NCBI RefSeq assembly: GCF_900176395.1
Contig: NZ_FWXL01000017.1
Coordinates: forward strand, 1-52,228
Source of the DNA: Novosphingobium sp. B1
GTDB taxonomy: Bacteria; Pseudomonadota; Alphaproteobacteria; Sphingomonadales; Sphingomonadaceae
Length of the DNA stretch: 52,228 nucleotides
Direction: 5' to 3'
Part shown: in pieces, positions 16,364 through 24,700 of the stretch
How positions within the stretch are numbered: position 1 is the stretch's first letter
Layout of the letters: each line of letters opens with the position of its first letter
Notes under the pieces: model-generated
Told to the model about the DNA's origin: nothing
The model's input: the letters and a program-made list of their open reading frames with translations, nothing else
Database searches by the model: none
Made by a program: the position numbers and the translations under genes

Positions 16364-17188
16364 GTGCATGTGCGCGATTATCCGTTTGATAATATTGGAA
16401 TTGAACACAATCCGGGGATCGAGGCCGACGAGCTTATGCGCTCGTGGTATTCCGAAGAACGCCGTCAGTTCTTGTCGTGGATCAGCCGGCGAGGTCACCC
16501 TCCCCTCGCCCATGCCGCCAAGCTGGTCATGGCCGCCAAAAGTCACTCCGAAGGATTCAGCGAGACATACAGGCATGCTGATCGCGCGCTCGAACGGCTC
16601 GATGCGCTGCTGCCGAGCCGCGATCCGATGGGCACCCTCCTTGACTGGCTGGCGGAACTGCGGACTGAGGAAATCGACTTTCTTGAAGGCGGCAGTGAGA
16701 TGGTCCAGGTCAGTGGGTTCACGGTCACACGTTCGGCGCCGCGGGGGGCGGCCTGGGCTGCGTCGCTTGCGGCCGCCGTGCGGCCACACTTGCTTGGGCT
16801 GGGGTCGGCTCCAATGGCGCTTGCTGGGGTCATGCCGCGGGCTGTGTTTCGTGAACTCCATGAAGAGCCCTTGCCCGTTGTGCTTCGCGCCGCGCTTCAG
16901 GTAGCCAGCGAAATGGCTGAGGTAGATTTGCGCTTCCTGCGAAGGGCTGTCGTTCGGGCCGACGAGGTACTTTCTGGGCTGTACGCCTCTTCGACTGCTC
17001 CGCAGACCTGGCGAATGATCGTCAGCCTGGGCCCACTTACCCGAGCTGAGCTCGCTCGGGGACTTGGTGTAACGAAGCGCACTGCTTCTCAATCGGTAGC
17101 TTCGCTTCAGGAGGCACATATGGCGCTCCTTCGGCAGACCGACGGCGCTATATTGCCGGCCAGTGCTGATCTAAAACGGCGCGAATAG
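16364..17188 (+). CDS. Winged-helix protein of unknown function, uncertain 5' end
   Basis: A 274-residue protein from GTG 16364. The same frame stays open back to 16298 (after a TGA at 16295) and reads plausibly (SPELSECLALASLRRLWR) but has no ATG or GTG start, so the gene may have lost its N-terminus to the neighbouring transposition module. The middle is helical. The C-terminal section (about 215-262: WRMIVSLGPLTRAELARGLGV, then SQSVASLQEA) is a winged helix-turn-helix, in the same place as in the protein at 11314. Its last 41 nt overlap the end of parB in convergent orientation. A plasmid-borne DUF1612-like regulator is possible; function unknown. Confidence 0.45.
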   Translation: MHVRDYPFDNIGIEHNPGIEADELMRSWYSEERRQFLSWISRRGHPPLAHAAKLVMAAKSHSEGFSETYRHADRALERLDALLPSRDPMGTLLDWLAELRTEEIDFLEGGSEMVQVSGFTVTRSAPRGAAWAASLAAAVRPHLLGLGSAPMALAGVMPRAVFRELHEEPLPVVLRAALQVASEMAEVDLRFLRRAVVRADEVLSGLYASSTAPQTWRMIVSLGPLTRAELARGLGVTKRTASQSVASLQEAHMALLRQTDGAILPASADLKRRE

Positions 17189-18167
17189 CCTCTTCCGCTT
17201 CCTGCCGTGTCGCGCCGCCCTTATTCAGCAACGTAACACGGACGCCCTTACGGTCAGCCCCATCGATCCGAAGCACTGGCTTCCCACTGGCATTGGCCAA
17301 GGTTTCAGGCTTTCCTGACTTCTTGGGGGATCCTGACTTCTTGGGGGGGTCTGCCGCGAGAGCGAGCGCCTTGATCACCTCAATCACAGACATCGACTTG
17401 CCAGTCTGCTCGCGCTCTGCAGCAAGACGTTCCGCCTCACGGAAGGCGCGCTCCCGTCGATCCTCAGGCTTGAGGAGCGCTTTGAGCGCAATCGCATTGC
17501 GAATGCCAAGCTCCTGCGGATTGGCAAATGCCCTGGTCAGCCCATCTGGCAGCCGTGCCAGATCGAGATACCGCGTTAGCCAGCTTTCGGAGACTTTAAG
17601 CCTTTCCGCCATCGTCTTCTGCCGACCATCGTAATAGGCCGTCAGGGCGCGCAGATAGTCTTTTGCGCGTTCGAGATCGGTAAGATCATCCCTTGCCCGG
17701 TTTTCAATGTCAGCAAGCCTGAAGGCCTCTTCATCGCCCATCTCGCGTACATCGACGAGAAACTTGAAGTCTGGATAGTTGTGCGAGCGCAGCCAGCTGA
17801 TCGACCAGTGTCGGCGCGCTCCGCAAATGACTTCAAACTCAAACCCGTCATCTCCGGATAGACGACGGACGATCGCGGGTATCTCCTGCCGCCCTTGAGC
17901 CTTGATACTCTCAATAAGGTCCGCGCAGCGTTCCTCATTAAGCAGAGCATAGTCGCGGTTATGGCCTGCCCACATCCGACACTTTGCTGGGTCAACAAGC
18001 TCATGTGTGCGAGAAACAATCGCTCCCGACGCCAGGTCAGCAAGACGGTTTGAACGCCCCGTAAGCACGTTTGAGGCAATGCTCGATCTGCGAGGGGCAG
18101 CAGTATCCTCGGTCAGGTCAATACCTGCCGCCAGATCGGCCGCAAAACCACTGTTCTTCCTACTCAT
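17148..18167 (-). CDS. parB: ParB-family plasmid partition protein
   Basis: A 339-residue ParB. The N-terminal ParB/Srx nuclease-like CTP-binding domain covers about 55-145, with CGARRHWSISWL (115-126) as the G-x-R-R motif. A helix-turn-helix follows (about 180-205: TMAERLKVSESWLTRYLDLARLP). A lysine-rich linker with a small tandem repeat (PKKSG, SPKKSG, about 282-295) leads to a C-terminal dimerisation segment. ATG 18167 has a strong GGGAGG site. It is 47 nt downstream of parA in the same direction, and a candidate parS palindrome lies in that gap. ParB binds parS and stimulates ParA during plasmid segregation. Its 3' end overlaps the convergent gene at 16364. Confidence 0.92.
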   Translation of the reverse strand: MSRKNSGFAADLAAGIDLTEDTAAPRRSSIASNVLTGRSNRLADLASGAIVSRTHELVDPAKCRMWAGHNRDYALLNEERCADLIESIKAQGRQEIPAIVRRLSGDDGFEFEVICGARRHWSISWLRSHNYPDFKFLVDVREMGDEEAFRLADIENRARDDLTDLERAKDYLRALTAYYDGRQKTMAERLKVSESWLTRYLDLARLPDGLTRAFANPQELGIRNAIALKALLKPEDRRERAFREAERLAAEREQTGKSMSVIEVIKALALAADPPKKSGSPKKSGKPETLANASGKPVLRIDGADRKGVRVTLLNKGGATRQEAEEAIRAVLDQHWPAI

Positions 18168-18186
18168 GCAAGCCTCCCATTAGCGG

Positions 18187-18204
18187 AATTGCACGCGTGC
18201 AATT
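18187..18204. promoter_or_regulatory. Candidate parS site 1 (parA-parB gap)
   Basis: AATTGCACGCGTGCAATT is a perfect 18-bp palindrome between parA and parB. The same core occurs as a 20-bp palindrome at 19560-19579 on the other side of parA. Size, symmetry and placement match centromere sites bound by ParB. Confidence 0.7.
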
Positions 18205-18214
18205 TTCCAGCGGC

Positions 18215-19417
18215 TCATACCAAAGCCTCCTGACGGAGGCGCTTCTGATGGCTGGGCCACATCGATCGAATATCAACTTCGATTTCCGAATTCACGCCAT
18301 CAAGATAGTTTAGGCAACGGTTGCGAACCGCCGAACTAGTGGCAGGGCCGTCAAGCTCATAGACTGTCATCAGCCGCGCCGTAGCATTATCAATCTCTGC
18401 CGAGTCCTTGAGAGGCGTGCGAACCATCGCATGGCCGAATAGCGTCCGCATCAGCTGCAACAGCTCTTTCTGCATCGATTTGTTTTCATCGGCCTTGGAC
18501 GCGACAAAGCGGAGGAACTTCAACTCTGGAGCGAGGCCACGGTCTGCCAGCTGCTCAATCGTCTCATCTAGCATCGAGAGAAATGCAGCCGTCGAGGAGA
18601 AATCCATAACAGTCGGCGGAACCGGCACGACCAATGCGTTAGCGGCCCGCAGCACGGACAACGAGATCGCTCCGAGGGCAGGCGGCGGATCCATCACCAC
18701 GACATCGAACCGATCCGATATACTCTCAATTCCCTCCTTCAGGCGGTCAAGAAGCGCGCCGTTCCCCTGTGCCATCCGTGCGGCTAGTTCGTATTCGGAA
18801 TTGAACAGACGAAGGTTGGCGGGAATGAGCTCCAGACCGTCGAAGTGAGTCTTGCGGAGAGCGTAGTCCAGAGACGATCGCTCCCCCTCACGAAGGAACG
18901 GATAGAGGGTATCATCTTCGGTGAGGTCGAGATCGGGCACATACCCGAAAAGGGTCGTCGCCGAGGCTTGGCTGTCGCAATCGACGAGTGCAACACGGTA
19001 GCCTCTGATGGCCAGATACTGAGCGAGGTGAACGGCCAAAGTCGACTTACCAACTCCTCCCTTGAAGTTCTGAACGGCCACGACACAGCAGGGATCGTTT
19101 GGAGCCCGATAGGGTCTCGTCCCGAAGACGCCGCGCATGTCATTCAGCTGGGCAAGCGTATATCTCTCTCGCCTGTTGTTGTCGGTCCTTGCAGGCTCTG
19201 GCAGGCGGCCGTCCTTTTCCGCATCACGGATAGCAGCCGGCGTGCGGCCCACAAGTTCGGCCGCTTTCCCGATTGTAAAGGTTGGCTCGCGCCGGTCATC
19301 TGCCCTAGCGCTTCGCGCGGAATCCCGGAGCTTTTCGAGTACCGAGGAGGTTCGACTGGCCAGCGTCGCGACCGAGACCAAACGCTCGGCTTCTTCAATC
19401 TGAAGTCCGTTTGACAC
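18215..19417 (-). CDS. parA: ParA-family partition ATPase with N-terminal HTH
   Basis: A 400-residue type Ia-like ParA. Residues about 45-95 form a MerR-like DNA-binding segment (FTIGKAAELVGRTPAAIRDAEKDGRLP), which in this class serves autorepression. The deviant Walker A is KGGVGKST (119-126), then DCDSQAS (Walker A' region) and the Walker B-like VVVMDPPPALG. The C-terminus has the RTPLKDSAEI segment. The start is GTG 19417, preceded by GGAAGG; an overlapping ATG is out of frame. It sits between rep and parB. An 8-bp inverted repeat at 19430-19460 just upstream is a likely operator. The ATPase moves plasmid copies apart by acting on ParB-parS. Confidence 0.92.
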   Translation of the reverse strand: MSNGLQIEEAERLVSVATLASRTSSVLEKLRDSARSARADDRREPTFTIGKAAELVGRTPAAIRDAEKDGRLPEPARTDNNRRERYTLAQLNDMRGVFGTRPYRAPNDPCCVVAVQNFKGGVGKSTLAVHLAQYLAIRGYRVALVDCDSQASATTLFGYVPDLDLTEDDTLYPFLREGERSSLDYALRKTHFDGLELIPANLRLFNSEYELAARMAQGNGALLDRLKEGIESISDRFDVVVMDPPPALGAISLSVLRAANALVVPVPPTVMDFSSTAAFLSMLDETIEQLADRGLAPELKFLRFVASKADENKSMQKELLQLMRTLFGHAMVRTPLKDSAEIDNATARLMTVYELDGPATSSAVRNRCLNYLDGVNSEIEVDIRSMWPSHQKRLRQEALV

Positions 19418-19429
19418 ATGCCTTCCTTT

Positions 19430-19460
19430 CGCAATTCCGCATGTGCTACACCGAATTGCG
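19430..19460. promoter_or_regulatory. Inverted repeat before parA, candidate operator
   Basis: CGCAATTC (19430-19437) and GAATTGCG (19453-19460) are perfect arms with a 15-bp spacer, 13 bp upstream of the parA start. ParA proteins with an N-terminal HTH commonly repress their own promoter from such repeats. Confidence 0.5.
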
Positions 19461-19559
19461 CTTTTCGGTCAAGAAAATCGGGAATTTCGAAAGTTGGAGC
19501 GCGTTATCGGTGAGAAATCTGGGCCGCCGCGCCCTATCCTGACTCGGTGGGGGCTTCGA

Positions 19560-19579
19560 AAATTGCACGCGTGCAATTT
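19560..19579. promoter_or_regulatory. Candidate parS site 2 (rep-parA gap)
   Basis: AAATTGCACGCGTGCAATTT is a perfect 20-bp palindrome in the 169-bp gap between rep and parA. Its inner 18 bp are identical to the palindrome at 18187-18204. Confidence 0.7.
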
Positions 19580-19586
19580 CTGCCGT

Positions 19587-20738
19587 TCAGGGTCGGCCCC
19601 GGCGATTGAACCACCCCTCACAAAACCCTTTCCAGGCGGCGATCAACTTCGCACCGCGAAGCTTCTCCAAACGCTCGCCCATATGCTCGCGAAAGCCGTT
19701 GGCGATCAGATCTACGTCCCAACCACCGCCATGCCTGCGGCCAATCTCAAGGAGGTCGTCATGACCAAAGCGCAGCGTTCCCACTGGAAATGTCACCTCG
19801 GATGGCTTCTTGACTGAGACTGCTCCTCGCGGCGCCGGAATAGCCCCCTGCCCCACTGTGACGCTCTCTACAGCCCCTTCACGCCTCGCTTGGCGTCCAG
19901 CTGAATGACGATCAAGCTCGTCGACAGTCTCAAGCACTTCCGGCGCGCCTTTGGGCTCGAACCGGAACTCGATCTCCGTGACTGTTCGACCCTGCCTGAT
20001 TTCCCGCCACTCAACACGGAAGTGAGCTAGCTGGTCAATTTCGGATTTCGCCTTCTCCAGAACTTTGCGCCGAAGTTGAGCGAAGTCTGTGTAAACATCT
20101 GGTGGAATACCCAATGCTGCGCGCAGCGCCTGCATGTCTCCCCGCCAAGTTGCTTGTCGACGATGAAGTCGGAGTGCTCCCAGCTCATAAAGCTTCAAGG
20201 CATAGTTCGAACGGAAGCCAAGCACCGCTTGCCGATTGAGCACAGCATAGGTTTCTGATGCCTGGATGAGCTTGCGAGCATCAGGAGTGAATTCCCACTC
20301 GATCCATCCAGTCTCGCCGCCCTCCTCATCTGTCTCCTCCTTCGACCGCGAGATCAGGGAAAACAGGAGCGTCGCCTTCTTTCCCCGCCAGGATTTGTCG
20401 TCGACGGCAAACAGCGTTCGGTGCAGTTCCTGAAGCATCTCGGTAATTCGCTCATTGCCCTTGTGGCCTCGCCGAATGTCCGCCTTACGTATGCGGTGAG
20501 GGCGATCCTCCCAGGCGTCACCCCCAGCTGTGAGGATCATGAGAGCAAGTAGTCGCGAAGCTGTCAGACTGAGAGATTCGCCTTTGACAAACTTGATTTC
20601 GATGATGCTGCCTGGCTTGGCAAACTCGTCGCCGCCCTTTGCCTTCAACGCGGTAGCAACCCGCATCGCACGGCCAGGGGATCCTTCCTCGGGCTTCTCT
20701 TCAGGAGCCTCGGCTATTGGGCTAACATCCGTTTCCAT
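19587..20738 (-). CDS. Plasmid replication initiator (RepB/Rep_3-type)
   Basis: A 383-residue initiator with the tandem winged-helix pattern of iteron-binding Rep proteins. The first domain (about 45-190) ends in SNYALKLYELGALRLHRR, a hallmark of this class, and the second (about 190-270) contains DFAQLRRKVLEKAKSEIDQL and a beta strand RTVTEIEFRFEPKG. The C-terminal third is lower-complexity followed by a helical segment. ATG 20738 is the clear start. Directly upstream lie a perfect 11-bp inverted repeat (20783-20816) and an iteron array (20835-21122) sharing the GTCAGG core. That is the usual arrangement in which Rep monomers bind iterons and Rep dimers repress the rep promoter. The gene heads a rep-parA-parB block. 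Confidence 0.85.
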   Translation of the reverse strand: METDVSPIAEAPEEKPEEGSPGRAMRVATALKAKGGDEFAKPGSIIEIKFVKGESLSLTASRLLALMILTAGGDAWEDRPHRIRKADIRRGHKGNERITEMLQELHRTLFAVDDKSWRGKKATLLFSLISRSKEETDEEGGETGWIEWEFTPDARKLIQASETYAVLNRQAVLGFRSNYALKLYELGALRLHRRQATWRGDMQALRAALGIPPDVYTDFAQLRRKVLEKAKSEIDQLAHFRVEWREIRQGRTVTEIEFRFEPKGAPEVLETVDELDRHSAGRQARREGAVESVTVGQGAIPAPRGAVSVKKPSEVTFPVGTLRFGHDDLLEIGRRHGGGWDVDLIANGFREHMGERLEKLRGAKLIAAWKGFCEGWFNRRGRP

Positions 20739-20782
20739 GCCATATTGCGATCAAAGCTTGATTCTTGGTATGCTGATTGCTG

Positions 20783-20816
20783 CCTGACCTGACCTCATCA
20801 GTCAAGTCAGGTCAGG
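20783..20816. promoter_or_regulatory. Inverted repeat upstream of rep, candidate Rep operator
   Basis: CCTGACCTGAC (20783-20793) and GTCAGGTCAGG (20806-20816) are perfect 11-bp arms around a 12-bp spacer, 45 bp upstream of the rep start. The arms contain the GTCAGG core of the neighbouring iterons, so dimeric Rep probably binds here to limit its own synthesis. Confidence 0.6.
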
Positions 20817-20834
20817 ATATAGAGATGGCCGCAG

Positions 20835-21122
20835 CCCCCAAGAGGTCAGGATTGAGTTGGTCGGATCGCGGGTCTGAATCGCCCAAGAAACCGCGAGTCG
20901 CTAGGTTCTCCAGCAGGGCTTAAAATGGCGCTTGATTTTGATGCCTGCGAGACCCAAAAATCCGGCCCAGCGGGCGACCCATCAACATCTAGACGGCTGC
21001 CCCCAAAAGGTCAGGAAGGCCCCAGGAGGTCAGGTGAGTTCCCCCGGCAAGTCAGGGTTAAGCCCCCGGCAAGTCAGGGTTAAGCCCCCGGCAAGTCAGG
21101 TAAAATCCCCCAACTGGTCAGG
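20835..21122 (+). repeat. Iteron array, probable replication origin (oriV)
   Basis: Seven copies of a 16-bp unit of the form CCCCCRRNNRGTCAGG start at 20835, 21000, 21019, 21041, 21063, 21085 and 21107. The last five are spaced exactly 22 bp, two helical turns, and three of them (21041, 21063, 21085) are identical: CCCCCGGCAAGTCAGG. The phased spacing next to a Rep_3-type gene supports an iteron origin. AT-rich DNA follows at about 21130-21195 and may be the unwinding element. Confidence 0.75.
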
Positions 21123-21195
21123 CAAACCAGCGTAGGCAACTGATTTCACTACCAATTTACGCTCCGAATCTGAATCTTTAGAATCATGAATCCTT

Positions 21196-21220
21196 CCGCT
21201 GCAAGCAGCGGCGTTTTTTT
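21196..21220 (+). terminator. Rho-independent terminator beyond the iterons
   Basis: CCGCTGC and GCAGCGG form a 7-bp GC-rich stem (21196-21211) followed by CG and seven T. It is oriented to stop plus-strand transcription, but no plus-strand gene lies upstream within the origin region. Confidence 0.65.
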
Positions 21221-21401
21221 ATGATTGTTTTTGGAGATTACGAGACGTCGCGAGGAGCATTCTCGGCTCAGATCAACGAAACATCCATGCACCCGTTCTA
21301 AAACACGAGCCTGTGGTCAATCGCCTAAATGAATCACAGACGCTCCTGTGATTCAGATTTCCAGTTGGACCGAATGCTCAGCCTTCTGCCACCGGTTTCA
21401 T

Positions 21402-21668
21402 ATGGAGACACCGAAGAACCAGTCGTGGCATTGGCAAGCAGTAGACCCGTCCCGCAACGTCGCGCGCGACTATCACCTCTGGGTTGAGACCGATCTGTTT
21501 GGCTGGACAACCGTTGAGCGGCGCTGGGGACGAATTGGTACAAAAGGGCAGGGGGTGACCACCAGCTTTCCGGACAGAAGACAGGCAGACACAATCGCAC
21601 AGCAGATCCGGATCCGGCGCGAAAGCGCATTCAAGCGGATTGGTGTTCGCTACCAGGCAGTCGAGTGA
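21402..21668 (+). CDS. WGR-domain protein
   Basis: An 88-residue protein that is almost entirely a WGR domain: a conserved core YHLWVETDLFGWTTVERRWGRIG, then TSFPDRRQADTIAQQIRIRRE. WGR domains occur in PARP enzymes and as small stand-alone bacterial proteins, and are thought to bind nucleic acid. ATG 21402 was chosen because the longer extension to 21348 is not domain-like. It is about 115 bp before the large methylase-helicase gene in the same direction, a pairing that suggests joint function. The exact role is unknown. Confidence 0.8.
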   Translation: METPKNQSWHWQAVDPSRNVARDYHLWVETDLFGWTTVERRWGRIGTKGQGVTTSFPDRRQADTIAQQIRIRRESAFKRIGVRYQAVE

Positions 21669-21782
21669 CTTCCCTCAACATTTAGGCGGCTCTTCAGAGC
21701 TGAACACTTCTCCATAAAACTCCCCAGTTTCGCCAAAGGGAGAGGGGGAAGGCCTGATGCGGTTCAGCATCAGGAGCAGACC

Positions 21783-24700
21783 GTGACCGACCTTTTTGAA
21801 CAATCCAGCCAGAAGCTGGACGCAGCAATCACTGAAATCCAGCACGCCATCGCCACCGGAATAGCGAACAAGCAACGCCTGTTTGAGACGATGCGCCAAC
21901 TCTACGGGGAGGGCTCCGCAAACGGCGCCTGGAGCCAGAGGGACGCTTTTGACCTGCTCGAGGCGGCATTGACGCGCCACATGGCCGGACTGCTGAGCAA
22001 ACCTCAGATGCTGAACCAGATTTCGGAGATCAGCGCGCTCATCGAGGCACTGCCGACACATACGGTCAGAAGTGAAGACCAGATCAGGTACCAGCAATTC
22101 TCGACGCCCCCAGACCTCGCAGCGCTATCCGTGATTTTGGCGCAGCCACTCGCAACTGATATCGTTCTTGAACCGAGCGCCGGACATGGCGCTCTCGTGG
22201 CAACTTTGCCCGATGTCAGCGCATTGCATCTCAACGAAATCGATCCGCGCAGGCGTGAGAAGCTGGCTCTGCTGTTTCCCGAGGCAACCACCACAGGGAT
22301 GGATGGAGCCATGCTGGCCTCCCATCTCGACGCGGCTGTGCAGCCAAGCCTCATCTTGATGAATCCGCCGTTCTCCCGGTCAATGGGACGAGGGGCAGAC
22401 GAGTTCGCAGCGGTGCGTCACCTGCGCGCTGCCATAACGCGCCTCAGGCAAGGGGGACGGATCGTCGCGATCATGCCGGACTGGTTCACGACGAGCGCAA
22501 AGCTTGCGAAAATCTACGAAGACACCTTTGCCTCTTGCACGGTCCGCACATCCATCCGGCTCGATAAATGCTATCACAAACAAGGCACCAGCGTGGCCGT
22601 GCGCTTGTACGTGATCGACAAGATCCCGGGGCAAATCAGACCAGCAGTTTTGGCGCGGGAGACGGTTGCAGACGTCGCGTCTGCGGTCTCCATCATCAAG
22701 CGTGTCACAACCCAGCCCGACTGCGAACCGCGCGCGGTGCCGCCGAAAGCAAAGCCGGGTGCGCTCTTCAAAGCCATGCGGGCAACACCGATCACAAAAC
22801 CCGTCAAAGCGAGGGCAGCCCAAGCCCCCAAGATCGAAGCATTGGCGTTCAGTACCTTGGACAAGCCGCGCGTGCTCGGTGAGCAAAGCGGGGTCTACAT
22901 CCCGTACCGGCCAAGCCGGGTCGACATTGTTGGTGCACGCGAGCATCCGACGCCGCTCGTCGAAAGCGTGGCCATGGGATCAATCCCTGCTCCAATCCCG
23001 GATTATGTCCCGGCGCTGCAGGACCGGGTCCTGCAGGAAAGCCTGCTATCCGAGGCCCAGATCGAAACTGCCATCTATGCCGGGAACGCGTGGCAGCAGT
23101 ATCTGCCTGGCCTGTTCGTTCCGGCTGAAGAAGGCGTTGGCCTGCAACTCGACGAGCATGGGCGCGCCTACCGCAAAGGCTATTTCCTTGGCGATGGCAC
23201 GGGGGCAGGGAAGGGCAGGCAGATCGCCGCCTGCATCCTTGATGGCTGGCTTGCGGGACGCCGCAAGGCCATCTGGATCTCGAAGAACGAAAGCCTGCTC
23301 GAAGACGCGCGACGCGACTGGAGTGCCATCGGCGGCCTTGCTGCCGACATTCAGCCGCTTTCTAACTGGAAGATCGATCAGGCGGTTCCTTTCCGTGAAG
23401 GAATCCTGTTCGTCACCTACCCAACCCTTCGGAGCCAGCGTCAGGACGCTACGCGCCTGAAGCAGCTGCTCGACTGGGCGGGCGAGGATTTCGATGGTGT
23501 CATAGCCTTCGATGAGAGCCACGAGATGGGCGGTGTTGCAGGGGGCGAGGGCGCCCGGGGCACGAAAAGCGGATCGCTGCAGGGCATCGCCGGCGTGCTG
23601 CTGCAAAACAATCTGCCCGATGCCCGGGTTCTCTACGCTTCTGCGACCGGGGCCTCGGAGGTCAACAACCTTGCCTATGCCGTGCGGCTAGGTCTGTGGG
23701 GACCTGGCACCGCGTTTGCCAACAGAGAAGATTTCATCAGCCAGATCAGGGCAGGGGGCATCGCTGCGATGGAACTCGTGTCGCGGGACCTCAAGGCACT
23801 GGGCCTCTATCAGGCGCGCGCACTCAGCTTCGCAGGCGTCGAATACGACATCCTGAAACATGATCTGACAGCCGAACAGATCGCCGTTTACGACACTTAT
23901 GCCGACGCCTGGGCGATCATCCATCAGAACCTTGAGGAGGCACTGGAGCTGACCGGCGTCGTCGACGAAATCGACGGAGCAACGCTCAACAGCGGTGCGA
24001 AAGCCGCAGCGCGGAGCCGGTTCGAAAGCACCAAGCAGCGGTTCTTCAACCAGCTGCTGCTGTCGATGAAGCTTCCCACGCTGATTGCTGCCATCAATCT
24101 CCATCTGGACCGCGATGAGGTGGTTGTCGTTCAACTGGTTTCGACCGCCGAAAGCATCCTCGATCGCCGTCTCGATAGCCTCTCGCCAGAAGAGCGCGCG
24201 GAGCTCGACCTCGATCTCAGCCCGCTCGACGCGGTGATTGAGTACCTTGAGCGCGCCTTCCCCACGCAACAGATGCAGGTATTCGTCGATGATACCGGCA
24301 CCCAGCGCTCGGCACCGATGTTCGACGAAGAGGGCCGTCCAGTCCACAACCAGACTGCGATCGCCCGCCGCGGCGAGATGATCGAGCACCTGTGTGCCAT
24401 GCCGCCGATCAAGCCTGCCCTGGACGGGATCATCGAGCACTATGGACCGGAGAAGGTCGCCGAGGTGACCGGACGCAGCAAGCGGCTCATAAACCAGAGC
24501 GACGGCCAGCAGCGGCTCGAGACCCGCTCGCCGCGGACGAACCAGTCCGAGACAGACCAGTTCATGGATGGCAGGAAGCCGATCCTAGTCTTCAGCGACG
24601 CGGGCGGCACCGGGCGATCGTACCATGCCAGCCTTGACGCAGCTTGCCAGAAGCGGCGAATCCACTTCCTGCTTGAGCCGGGATGGCGAGCAGACCGAGC

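Noticed and set aside
20835..21122. CRISPR array
   Set aside because: Units are 16 bp with 3-6 bp between copies, there are no unique spacers, and a Rep initiator gene adjoins; this is an iteron array.
20932..21135. 67-codon frame reading through the iterons
   Set aside because: Its repetitive residues are just the translated iterons, and it has no start signal or protein similarity.
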